Assembly (NCBI GenBank): GCA_009777415.1
Contig: WRLX01000004.1
Span: forward strand, 1 to 41,226
Direction of reading: 5' to 3'
Length of the DNA: 41,226 nt
Source: Oscillospiraceae bacterium
Lineage (GTDB): Bacteria > Bacillota > Clostridia > Oscillospirales > Ruminococcaceae
The position numbers and the translations under genes were made by a program. The notes beneath the pieces were generated by a model, which saw nothing but the letters and a program-made list of their open reading frames with translations, searched no databases and was not told where the DNA came from. This document shows positions 24,500 through 32,239 of the stretch, piece after piece. Within the stretch, counting starts at the first letter, position 1; each line of letters begins with the position of its first letter.

Positions 24500-25831
24500 T
24501 TATTGCAATTTCGCCAATAATGCGGCTTTTTCCTCTTCAAAGCCCGGCTTTCCGAGGAGTGCGAACATATTTTTCTTATAAGATTCAACTCCGGGTTGGT
24601 CAAAAGGATTCACCCCGAGTATGTAGCCGGAAACTGCGCAAGCTTTTTCAAAGAAGTAGATTAAATACCCCAACTCAAACTCATCCGGCTTAGGCAATTC
24701 GAGAACAATATTGGGGGTATTCCCCTCTGTATGCGCCAATAGCGTACCTTGAAAAGCCTTTTCGCTTACATTAGACATATTTTGCCCCGAAAGGAAGTTC
24801 AGCCCATCGGAATTACCCGGGTCGTTTTCGAGGAAAAAGTCCGACTCCGTTTCCTTAAACCACAAGACCGTTTCAAATATAATATTCGAGCCGTCTTGGA
24901 TATATTGCCCCAACGAGTGTAAATCCGTTGAAAATATTGCCGAAGCGGGGAACAGCCCCTTGCCGTCCTTGCCCTCGCTCTCTCCGAAGAGTTGTTTAAA
25001 CCATTCATTCATCATCATAAATGAATTTTCATAAGATACGAGCATCTCAATCGCGAAGCCTTTGCGCAACAGTATATTGCGAACAGCAACGTATTTATAG
25101 CAGTCATTACAGTTCAAGTCGGGGTTGGCTGTATCAGCCATGGCAGCACCTGCCCCCGCCATAAGAGCATCAATGTCACATCCCGCAACCGCAATCGGCA
25201 AAAGCCCGACTGCCGTCAAAACCGAGTATCTCCCACCCACATCATCGGGGATTACAAAGGTTTCATAGCCTTTTTCGTCCGCCAATGTCTTGAGAGTCCC
25301 CCTTGATTTATCGGTAATGGCGAATATACGCTCTTTCGCCCCCGCCTCACCGTAACGCTTTTCGATAATCTGCTTAAACACACGAAACGCCAATGCCGTC
25401 TCGGTAGTAGTGCCGGATTTGGAAACTACTATTACAGAAAACTCTTTGTCCTTAACAAGCGACAAAACCTCGTTCATATAAGCGGGCGAAAGGCTGTTCC
25501 CCGCAAAATAGAGTTGCGGAGTTGCGGTTGAGTTGTACAAACTACCTTTGATTGCCTCAATAACTGCCCGTGCGCCTAAGTAAGAACCGCCGATTCCGAG
25601 GACAATGACCACCTCCGAATTCGCTCTTATTTTAGCGGCACTCTCCTTAATTCGCGCAAATTCAGACTTGTCGTAGTTTTGAGGAAGATTAAGCCAACCC
25701 AAAAAATCGTTGCCCGCGCCATTGCCGGAATGAAGCGCGTTATGCGCAAGCTCACAAGCCGGAGCAATGAGGGAAAGCTCATTCTCTTGTATAAACCCCT
25801 TTAAAAAAGCAGAATTGATTTTGACAGCCAT
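24500..25831 (-). CDS. pgi: Glucose-6-phosphate isomerase
   Basis: The enzyme interconverts glucose-6-P and fructose-6-P. It shows [37 protein letters not shown] signature 1 ([23 protein letters not shown]) and signature 2 ([18 protein letters not shown]). At 443 residues it is the short Firmicutes form. Upstream are R-type repeat and a promoter divergent from the degV promoter. Confidence 0.97.
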   Translation of the reverse strand: MAVKINSAFLKGFIQENELSLIAPACELAHNALHSGNGAGNDFLGWLNLPQNYDKSEFARIKESAAKIRANSEVVIVLGIGGSYLGARAVIEAIKGSLYNSTATPQLYFAGNSLSPAYMNEVLSLVKDKEFSVIVVSKSGTTTETALAFRVFKQIIEKRYGEAGAKERIFAITDKSRGTLKTLADEKGYETFVIPDDVGGRYSVLTAVGLLPIAVAGCDIDALMAGAGAAMADTANPDLNCNDCYKYVAVRNILLRKGFAIEMLVSYENSFMMMNEWFKQLFGESEGKDGKGLFPASAIFSTDLHSLGQYIQDGSNIIFETVLWFKETESDFFLENDPGNSDGLNFLSGQNMSNVSEKAFQGTLLAHTEGNTPNIVLELPKPDEFELGYLIYFFEKACAVSGYILGVNPFDQPGVESYKKNMFALLGKPGFEEEKAALLAKLQ

Positions 25832-25845
25832 ATTTTCACCCCATT

Positions 25846-25950
25846 CCTTTCCGGCTCCGACAAGCCATGAAAATGCATTTTCCGCACAACCTCAGATTTA
25901 TTTTCAAACTTTTTTACCCTTGCCCCTTCTGCACAAACGTGCCGTGAAAA
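25846..25950 (-). repeat. R unit(s) before pgi, diverged
   Basis: TTTTTTACCCTTGCCCCTTCTGCACAAACGTGCCGTG (plus strand) is a standard R tail; the part nearest pgi (CCGGCTCCGACAAGCC) is diverged, so the R SD is no longer next to the start codon. Confidence 0.7.
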
Positions 25951-25976
25951 ATTATTTAAAAATTTATTTTTTTCTC

Positions 25977-26005
25977 ATTATACAACAAAAGTTTGGAAAA
26001 ATCAA
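25977..26005 (-). promoter_or_regulatory. Promoter for pgi
   Basis: Minus strand TTGATT, 17 nt, TATAAT, upstream of the R unit. Confidence 0.75.
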
Positions 26006-26045
26006 GCGTTTTCATAAAAATTTTTAAACTTATTAAAAATTCATC

Positions 26046-26073
26046 TTGACTTTTTGAATATTTATGGTAAAAT
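26046..26073 (+). promoter_or_regulatory. Promoter for degV-uvrC
   Basis: TTGACT, 16 nt, TAAAAT, about 60 nt before the degV start. Confidence 0.7.
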
Positions 26074-26135
26074 GTGAAGACAGTAAGCTAATTAACGAGA
26101 ATAATTTTATGGGGAAGTAAGGAATGGGGTAAAAA

Positions 26136-27011
26136 ATGAAATTTGAAATAATTACCGATACAGCATCGGGGCTGTCCTACAAATATGTCACCAAAAACAA
26201 CGTGAAAATGGTATCTTTTAAATACTATTTCGGTGATAACGAACACGACACCTTTGTACAATCAAACGACGAAGACTGGTTGCGTGAATTTTATGCCAAA
26301 TTAAGGAAAAAGGAATCGGCAAACACCTCAATGATTAACTCCGATGCGTTTATTACAATGTTTACGGATGTACTGAACAAGGGTAAGGATTTTATCTACC
26401 TCGCCTTTTCGTCCGCACTGAGCGGAACTTGCGAGACCGCGCGAGCTGTAATGGAAAAGCTCAAGCCGCTTTATCCGGACAGGAAAATGTATGTTTTTGA
26501 CACCAAATCCGCCGCCCAAGGATTGGGGCTTAATGTCGATTTCGCAGTAAGACAGCGGGATAAAGGTGACTCAATTGAGCAAGTCTATCAGTGGCAGGTT
26601 GATAATACGCTTAAAATTTGTCACTGGTTTACTGTTGACGACTTGTTTTTCTTAAAGCGAGGCGGGCGAATATCGGGGGCGACTGCCGTAGCGGGGACGG
26701 TTTTGGGAATAAAACCTGTCATGCACGTTAATAATGAGGGTAAGCTCATTAAGGTAGGGACAGAACGCGGAAGAAAAGCCGCATTGGATGCACTTGTAAA
26801 AAAATTCGGCGATACAGCGATTTCACCGGAGAATCAGCGGGTCTTCATAGGACACGGCGACTGTGCGGATGACATGAAATATGTCCAAAAACAGCTAAAA
26901 GACAAATTCAATGTCAAAGAGTTTGAGACAGGCTTTGTTAATCCTGTAATCGGGGTTCACTCCGGACCCGGAACAATGACGGTATTTTTCTACGGGAACA
27001 GCAGAGAGTAA
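26136..27011 (+). CDS. DegV family fatty-acid-binding protein
   Basis: DegV/FakB proteins bind a fatty acid and present it to the kinase FakA. Motifs: FEIITDTASGLS at the N-terminus, YLAFSSALSGTCETAR in the middle, WFTVDDLFFLKRGGRISGATAVAGTVLGIKPVM, and VNPVIGVHSGPGTMTVFFYG at the C-terminus. At 291 residues it is complete. fakA is not nearby. It is the first gene of an operon with uvrC, 12 nt downstream. Confidence 0.93.
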   Translation: MKFEIITDTASGLSYKYVTKNNVKMVSFKYYFGDNEHDTFVQSNDEDWLREFYAKLRKKESANTSMINSDAFITMFTDVLNKGKDFIYLAFSSALSGTCETARAVMEKLKPLYPDRKMYVFDTKSAAQGLGLNVDFAVRQRDKGDSIEQVYQWQVDNTLKICHWFTVDDLFFLKRGGRISGATAVAGTVLGIKPVMHVNNEGKLIKVGTERGRKAALDALVKKFGDTAISPENQRVFIGHGDCADDMKYVQKQLKDKFNVKEFETGFVNPVIGVHSGPGTMTVFFYGNSRE

Positions 27012-27023
27012 GAGGGAGTTGTT

Positions 27024-28904
27024 TTGGAGCATTTGCAGCAATTGCGGGAAAAGGCGGCAAAACTGCCGTTAGTCCCGGGTGTTTACCTTATGAAGGATAA
27101 GCAGGGCAAAATTATCTATATCGGCAAGGCAAAGCAACTGAAAAACCGCGTATCAACCTATTTTGCCGCCCCCGCTAAACGCGACCGCAAAACCCTTAGG
27201 TTAGTCGAGCGTATACGGGATTTTGATTATATTGTGACTCCGAAGGAGCTTGACGCATTTGTGCTTGAAACATCGCTCATAAAACAACATCGCCCTAAGT
27301 ATAACATCCTCTTAAAGGATGCGAAAGGTTTTAACTACATTAAAATCACCAAAGGGGCATACCCGCGCTTGCTTTACGTACTCTCGGTTGGCGGCAAGGC
27401 GGGAAAAGCGGTAAAAATGAAAAGACGCGGCTCAGGCTCGTCTGATTTATCGGGGTTCGGCGAGAATGAAGAATATCTCGGTCCTTATGTTGGCGGTTTT
27501 TTCGTGAAGCAGTCGGTAGAGGACGCAAACAGGATTTTCATGCTTCCCTCCTGCAACCGCCGATTCCCCGAGGATTTTAATAAGTCAAGAGCCTGCCTCA
27601 ATTACAGGATTAAACGCTGTATGGGTGTTTGCTTAGGCAACATCTCGCAAGAGGAATACAGAGGTGTCATCAACTCGGCGATAGATTACATCAGAAACGG
27701 CAGCAAGGCAAGCGTTGCGGCATTAACAGAAGAAATGGAGCAGGCGGCTGAAAAGTTGGAGTTCGAGAAAGCGGCGCGGCTTCGCGACAGGATTAACGCA
27801 ATGAAAAGGATTGACACCGTCCAAAGTGTTATATCGTCTAAGCAAACCGATTATGACGTGATTGCGGCGGCTTGTGAGCTCGGCAAAACGGTGGCGGCAG
27901 TTATAAAGTATTCGGGGGGGCGGCTGATTGACAAGGAATGCTTTTACCTCGGCGATGATTACGATTTGTCCGATATGGCGGAATGGCTCGGCAGTTTTCT
28001 TAAAGAATATTACTCGGATATTGCCCCGACGGAAATATATGTTGAAACTGAAATTCAAGACAAGGAGCTTTTTGAGGAGTATCTAAAAGGAAAGTTCGCT
28101 CATAAAGTGAAGATAACGGTACCTAAGCGCGGGGAGGGGTTGGCACAGATAATGCTTGCCAAAAGCAACGCCGCCGAATTTTTGTCACTTAAAGTAGGCA
28201 GAAAGTCAAAGGAAATCGCGGTTCTCGAACAATTGGCGGAGTTGCTCGGGCTTAACGCCCCGCCGGAATATATTGAGTGTTATGACATTTCCAACATCGG
28301 CGCGACTACAAAAGTCGGCGGAATGGTAGTCTACCGCAATGGGAAGCCGTTTAAACAGGCATACCGCAAGTTCACGATTAAGGACGTGGACGGGCTTGAC
28401 GACTACGCTTGTATGCGGGAAGTGGTTCGTAGGCGATATTCGGGAACGCTGTCAACAGAAATGCCTTTACCCGATTTGATTCTCATTGACGGCGGAGCAG
28501 CTCATGTTTCGGCAGTCCGAAGCGTTTTGTCCGAGTTGGGATTGGATATAAATCTGTTTGGATTGGTGAAAGATTCGCGGCATAAAACAAGGGCAGTCGT
28601 GTCCTCGGAAGAAGAAATACAAATCAATTCCAACAAAAGCGTTTTTGCATTGCTGACTAAAATCCAAGACGAAGTTCACCGATTTTCGGTGAGTTTTGCC
28701 CGAGAAAAGCACAAAAAAGCTTCTTTCACGCTGTCACTGACGGGGGTTTCGGGAATAGGAGAGAAAAAAGCTGCGGCACTGTTAAACAATTTTAAGACAA
28801 AAAAAGCGTTAAAAGAAGCAAGTGCGGAACAACTCGGCAAAGTCGCAAAAATCAACATTGAGAAGGCAGAAGAACTGAAAAAATTCATAGGTGAGAATTT
28901 ATAA
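27024..28904 (+). CDS. uvrC: Excinuclease ABC subunit C
   Basis: The nuclease of nucleotide excision repair. N-terminal GIY-YIG domain (LPLVPGVYLMKDKQGKIIYIGKAKQLKNRVSTYF), a central UVR motif (EEMEQAAEKLEFEKAARLRDRINAM), the RNase-H-like C-terminal nuclease (YIECYDISNIG ... LPDLILIDGGAAH) and a terminal helix-hairpin-helix (LTGVSGIGEKKAAALLNNF). At 626 residues it is full length. It starts with TTG after GAGGGAG. An LHE follows its stop. Confidence 0.97.
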   Translation: MEHLQQLREKAAKLPLVPGVYLMKDKQGKIIYIGKAKQLKNRVSTYFAAPAKRDRKTLRLVERIRDFDYIVTPKELDAFVLETSLIKQHRPKYNILLKDAKGFNYIKITKGAYPRLLYVLSVGGKAGKAVKMKRRGSGSSDLSGFGENEEYLGPYVGGFFVKQSVEDANRIFMLPSCNRRFPEDFNKSRACLNYRIKRCMGVCLGNISQEEYRGVINSAIDYIRNGSKASVAALTEEMEQAAEKLEFEKAARLRDRINAMKRIDTVQSVISSKQTDYDVIAAACELGKTVAAVIKYSGGRLIDKECFYLGDDYDLSDMAEWLGSFLKEYYSDIAPTEIYVETEIQDKELFEEYLKGKFAHKVKITVPKRGEGLAQIMLAKSNAAEFLSLKVGRKSKEIAVLEQLAELLGLNAPPEYIECYDISNIGATTKVGGMVVYRNGKPFKQAYRKFTIKDVDGLDDYACMREVVRRRYSGTLSTEMPLPDLILIDGGAAHVSAVRSVLSELGLDINLFGLVKDSRHKTRAVVSSEEEIQINSNKSVFALLTKIQDEVHRFSVSFAREKHKKASFTLSLTGVSGIGEKKAAALLNNFKTKKALKEASAEQLGKVAKINIEKAEELKKFIGENL

Positions 28905-28923
28905 GCGGAAAGTTTGAAAATAA

Positions 28924-29084
28924 GAACCTGTCTTCATAAGCGACGTGCTGATGAAGTAAGCGATATTTTTCGTCAGACAAGGCAATTTTGACGATAATAT
29001 CCGTTGATATTTGAGGAAAAATTAACGCAGTATGGCGGAAAATATCGCCGATTTAGCAGTGCGTTTGCTTATGAAGACAGGTTC
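28924..29084. mobile_element. LHE copy 2: MITE-like hairpin inserted at an R-L junction
   Basis: The same terminal repeats as copy 1 (GAACCTGTCTTCATAAGC), in opposite orientation. TAA flanks both ends (28921-28923 and 29085-29087). Deleting the element with one TAA gives TTTGAAAATAAGAAAGG, which matches the uninterrupted R-L junction at the other L copies. The arm pairing GCGATATTTTC/GAAAAATATCGC is specific to this copy. Confidence 0.9.
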
Positions 29085-29085
29085 T

Positions 29086-29160
29086 AAGAAAGGAAGAACC
29101 ACCATGCCGCCAAATTTCATTGGTTTTTGTGCAAGGTCGGGCGGCATGGTCATAAAAATG
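29086..29160 (+). repeat. L element copy D, frame-shifted, before rsmD
   Basis: AAGAAAGGAAGAACCACCATGCCG and GGGCGGCATGGTCATAAAAATG are intact. One extra C after CCGC shifts the uORF into the rsmD frame (MPPNFIGFCARSGGMVIKM...), so here it has no stop before the gene and an extended RsmD could be made. Confidence 0.8.
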
Positions 29161-29724
29161 CGAGTTATTACCGGGACTTCTAAAGGAGTAAACTTAAATG
29201 CGTTGTCGGGAACAGGGACACGACCTACCACCGATAAAGTAAAGGAAGCTGTTTTTTCGGCAATTCAAGCAATCGTTGATATTGAGGGTGCAACAGTCCT
29301 TGATTTATTTGCAGGTTCGGGGCAGCTTGGGATTGAAGCACTAAGCAGAGGGGCAAAAAAAGCTTACTTTAACGACAATAATCCGAAAGCGGCGATGATT
29401 ATCCGCGAAAACTTAAAAAAAACGGGCTTCGGCGACAGTCGATATTCAAGGGTTGGCAGGCTTCCTTATTCCGCGTTCATGCGGTTAGTAAAGGACGAAT
29501 TTGACATTGTGTTTCTTGACCCGCCCTATGAAAAAGGAATTATTGAAAAGGCATTGCCGTTGGCGGTGTCCAAAATGAATACGGGTGATTCGGGCGGCGT
29601 TATAGTATGTGAGCACGAAAAGTCTCTGATTCTGCCGGAAAAAGTCGGGGTGTTCGGGGTCGAAAAAGTGTACCTTTACGGTTCGATTAATGTTACAATA
29701 TATACACCCCTCAACCAATGTTAG
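29158..29724 (+). CDS. rsmD: 16S rRNA (guanine-966 N2)-methyltransferase
   Basis: RsmD methylates G966 of 16S rRNA. Landmarks: MRVITGTSKGVNL, RPTTDKVKEAVFSAI, the SAM motif VLDLFAGSGQLGIEALSRGA and the catalytic DPPY in IVFLDPPYEKG. The 188-residue length is normal. The track ORF adds 42 codons through an LHE and an L element; 29158 is the family start. Its TAG is inside the outer stem of the cloverleaf element. rsmD-coaD adjacency is conserved in Firmicutes. Confidence 0.94.
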   Translation: MRVITGTSKGVNLNALSGTGTRPTTDKVKEAVFSAIQAIVDIEGATVLDLFAGSGQLGIEALSRGAKKAYFNDNNPKAAMIIRENLKKTGFGDSRYSRVGRLPYSAFMRLVKDEFDIVFLDPPYEKGIIEKALPLAVSKMNTGDSGGVIVCEHEKSLILPEKVGVFGVEKVYLYGSINVTIYTPLNQC

Positions 29725-29806
29725 GTAACACCGCAGGGCAGAGCCCTGCACCCCTCGCCTGCGGGCGAGAGAGCCGCCCCGGAGGGGCGGGGTATTACAC
29801 CCTAAC
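29720..29806. repeat. Cloverleaf-like structured repeat, copy Y
   Basis: Outer stem GTTAGG/CCTAAC plus TAACACC/GGTATTA; hairpins GCAGGGC/GCCCTGC, CTCGCC/GGCGAG and CCGCCCC/GGGGCGG. Compared with copy X, both the outer stem and the third hairpin have changed on both sides, which preserves pairing. It begins inside rsmD and supplies its stop codon. Confidence 0.82.
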
Positions 29807-29876
29807 TTTCAATAAAATAACAAATAAACGCAAAGTTTAATGGTTCAAGAAGTATATTATATTCGAAGGAGGGCGA

Positions 29877-30359
29877 ATGAAAACTGCGATTTATCCGGGG
29901 AGTTTTGACCCGGTAACCTATGGGCATATTGATATAATAGAAAGGGCGGCAAAGCTTTTCAGTAAGCTAATCGTAGTTGTTTCGATTAATCCGGTTAAGC
30001 CCTCCACCTTTACTACCGAGGAACGTATGGATTTCTTACGCAGGAGTCTTAAATTCCGTCGGAACATTGAAATTGACTGCAATTCGGGGTTGTTCATCGA
30101 CTATTTTAAAAAGCGCGATGCCGATGTAATTGTAAAGGGGTTACGTGCAATGTCGGACTTTGAGTATGAATTTCAAATGGCGTTAATTAACAAGGATATG
30201 CACCACACTGCCGAAACAATATTTTTATCTGCGAACGCGGCGAGTATGTTCCTTTCATCGAGTGCGGTAAAACAGATTGCCATGTTTGGCGGCGATATAA
30301 GCGCGTTTGTGCCTGATTGTATCGCAGGCGATATTATAGAGCGGCTGAAGTGTCGGTAA
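29877..30359 (+). CDS. coaD: Phosphopantetheine adenylyltransferase
   Basis: The enzyme makes dephospho-CoA from ATP and 4'-phosphopantetheine. It has the nucleotidyltransferase motif YPGSFDPVTYGHIDIIERA, VVSINPVKPSTF, KGLRAMSDFEYEFQMALIN and FLSSSAVKQIA. The 160-residue length is normal. SD AAGGAGG. The stop TAA lies in CGGTAAATGGGG, which is also the start of the R array: TAA is followed directly by the ATG of an R-encoded uORF. Confidence 0.96.
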   Translation: MKTAIYPGSFDPVTYGHIDIIERAAKLFSKLIVVVSINPVKPSTFTTEERMDFLRRSLKFRRNIEIDCNSGLFIDYFKKRDADVIVKGLRAMSDFEYEFQMALINKDMHHTAETIFLSANAASMFLSSSAVKQIAMFGGDISAFVPDCIAGDIIERLKCR

Positions 30360-30502
30360 ATGGGGAAAATGAATTTATATAGCACACTCTTGTGTAAGTG
30401 TGCAGAAAGGGCAAGGGTAAAAAACTTGAATATCAATTCTCGGTAAATGGGAAAAATGAATTTATATAGCACACTTAGTGCAGAAAGGGCAAGGGTAAAA
30501 AC
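30354..30502 (+). repeat. R array, two copies of an 87-bp unit, between coaD and the coiled-coil gene
   Basis: CGGTAAATGGG recurs at 30354 and 30441 (period 87, longer than other arrays). Each unit has GAATTTATATAGCACAC, a hairpin segment (CTTGTGTAAGTGTGC in the first) and AGAAAGGGCAAGGGTAAAA. Confidence 0.9.
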
Positions 30503-30506
30503 TTGA
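30360..30506 (+). promoter_or_regulatory. Two chained uORFs within the R array
   Basis: uORF1 (30360-30446, 28 codons, MGKMNLYSTLLCKC...) starts directly after the coaD stop (TAAATG) and itself ends TAAATG, opening uORF2 (30447-30506, 19 codons, MGKMNLYSTLSAERARVKT). The TGA of uORF2 overlaps the TTG start of the next gene (TTGA). The arithmetic was checked base by base; translation is inference. Confidence 0.45.
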
Positions 30507-30970
30507 ATATTGAAGAAATACTTGCGATGATGGATGAAATTCTTGACAGGGCTGTCGCAGTTCCGTTCAGCGGGCGAAAAAGTCTCATTGACGTGGAGGC
30601 GATGAACAATCTAATCCACGACATCCGCATGAACCTGCCGCGCGAGATTGACCAAGCGCGTGGCGTAGTAAACGAGCGTAAACAGTTAATCTCCGACGCA
30701 AGCAGGGAAGCGGACAGAATTATTAAACGGGCTGAAGAGCGAGCAAACCAGATGGTTGCCGCGCAGGAGGTTGTCAGAATGGCTCAAATGCGTGCGGAAG
30801 AATTAATGATAAACGCGCAACAAAGGTCTAAGGAGCTACATCACACAAGCAGAGACCATGTTGACGAAATGCTCGAAAAAACGGAGACTTTGTATTTAAA
30901 AAACCTTGAGGAAATCAGAAAATCACGTATGGCAATCAAAAATGTAGGCAACAAAAACACAGGAAGATGA
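30503..30970 (+). CDS. Coiled-coil protein adjacent to coaD
   Basis: The 155-residue protein is almost entirely helical: EILAMMDEILDRAVAVPFSGRKSLIDVEAMNNLIHDIRMNLPREIDQA, then long charged heptads (DRIIKRAEERANQMVAAQEVVRMAQMRAEELMINAQQRSKELHHTSRDHVDEML). Proteins like this follow coaD in many Clostridia and are often labelled ATPase for similarity to V-ATPase E or DivIVA-like coiled coils; there is no nucleotide motif. It starts with TTG, overlapping an R-encoded uORF stop. It converges on mnmA with an 18-nt gap. Confidence 0.75.
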   Translation: MNIEEILAMMDEILDRAVAVPFSGRKSLIDVEAMNNLIHDIRMNLPREIDQARGVVNERKQLISDASREADRIIKRAEERANQMVAAQEVVRMAQMRAEELMINAQQRSKELHHTSRDHVDEMLEKTETLYLKNLEEIRKSRMAIKNVGNKNTGR

Positions 30971-30988
30971 GGTTCGTCTGTGAGGTGG

Positions 30989-32068
30989 TTAAGATATTAC
31001 GCCTCCTCCGACTACAATATCATCATCGTACAAAACGACTGCTTGACCTTTTGCAATCGCTCTTTGAGGTTGTTCAAACTTGATGAACACCGTATTTAAA
31101 GAGACGGCATTTGCAGTTGCCCACTGTTCTGTTTGATTATAACGTATTTTTGCCTTAACCCGAATAGGCGTTTTCGGCGGCTTATCACAGGCAATCCAGT
31201 TAAAATCAATTGCGGTAAGTGAATCAGAAAATAACCCTCGATTTTCACAGAGGGTCACGGTATTGTTTTCAACGCTTTTTGAGCGGACATACATTGGCTT
31301 GGAGAACGAAACTCCAAGCCCTTTCCGTTGTCCCACAGTATAACGGATTAGTCCGTTATGCCTGCCTATTACATTGTTGTCTGTATCAATAAAGTCGCCG
31401 CTTGCATAACTTTTTCCTGTATACTGTTCGATAAACTTTGCGTAATCGCCATTGCGGACAAAACAAATATCTTGGCTGTCGCGCTTACTCGCATTGATAA
31501 ACCCCTGCTTTGCGGCAATTTCACGTATTTCACTTTTGCGCAATCCTCCAAGGGGGAGCAGGGTATGAGCCAACTGCTCCTGTGTCATTGCATACAATAC
31601 ATAGCTTTGGTCTTTTGAGTCGTCAACTGCTTTTTTAAGAAGATACCGTCCTTTTTCGGAATCGTACTCGATTCTCGCGTAATGCCCGGTGACGATATAA
31701 TCCATATTAAGCTGTCTGCCCCGCTGAAACAGCTTTTCAAACTTCATATAACGGTTACAGTCGATACATGGGTTGGGAGTTGCTCCGTTTTGGTAAGCCA
31801 CTACAAACCTGTCAATTACCTGCGACTCAAACTCATGCGCGAAATTAAAGACGTAAAACGGCATTCCGAGCGTGTTGGCAACGCTCCTTGCGTCTTCGGA
31901 ATCCTCAAGTGTGCAACAAGCTTTGGGGTTTGGAATGCTTTCGCTCCCGTCAAAGTCAAACAGCTTCATCATCGCCCCTGTACAATCAAGACCTTGCTCT
32001 TTCATTAAGTAAGCGGCGACGGAACTGTCAACTCCGCCGCTCATTGCTATCAATGCCTTTTTTTTCAT
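30989..32068 (-). CDS. mnmA: tRNA-specific 2-thiouridylase
   Basis: MnmA thiolates U34 of Lys, Glu and Gln tRNAs using persulfide sulfur. It has the PP-loop IAMSGGVDSSVAAYLM, the catalytic region NPCIDCNRYMKFEKL, GHYARIEY, KDQSYVLYAM and the second cysteine in DSQDICFV. The 359-residue length is right. The start was moved 9 codons to MKKKALIAMSGG; MFKKGKGKR is R repeat. The partner desulfurase may be the one at 2338. It is the last gene of the PHP operon. Confidence 0.96.
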   Translation of the reverse strand: MKKKALIAMSGGVDSSVAAYLMKEQGLDCTGAMMKLFDFDGSESIPNPKACCTLEDSEDARSVANTLGMPFYVFNFAHEFESQVIDRFVVAYQNGATPNPCIDCNRYMKFEKLFQRGRQLNMDYIVTGHYARIEYDSEKGRYLLKKAVDDSKDQSYVLYAMTQEQLAHTLLPLGGLRKSEIREIAAKQGFINASKRDSQDICFVRNGDYAKFIEQYTGKSYASGDFIDTDNNVIGRHNGLIRYTVGQRKGLGVSFSKPMYVRSKSVENNTVTLCENRGLFSDSLTAIDFNWIACDKPPKTPIRVKAKIRYNQTEQWATANAVSLNTVFIKFEQPQRAIAKGQAVVLYDDDIVVGGGVIS

Positions 32069-32070
32069 TC

Positions 32071-32233
32071 TTTTACCCTTGCCCTTTTTAAACAAGTACG
32101 TTATAAAAATTTCGTTTTCCGCACTTACGCAGATTTACTTTCAAACTTTTTTACCCTCGCCTTTTTAAACAAGTACGTTATAAAAATTTCGTTTTCCGCA
32201 CTTACGCAGATTTACTTTCAAACTTTTTTACCC
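32071..32233 (-). repeat. R array, two units plus a tail, between the acyl-CoA ligase and mnmA
   Basis: TTTTACCC recurs at 32071, 32149 and 32226 (periods 78 and 77). The hairpin position reads AACGTACTTGTTTAAAA, different from other arrays but identical between its own units. It spans the whole gap from the ligase stop to the mnmA start. Confidence 0.9.
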
Positions 32234-32239
32234 TTGCCC

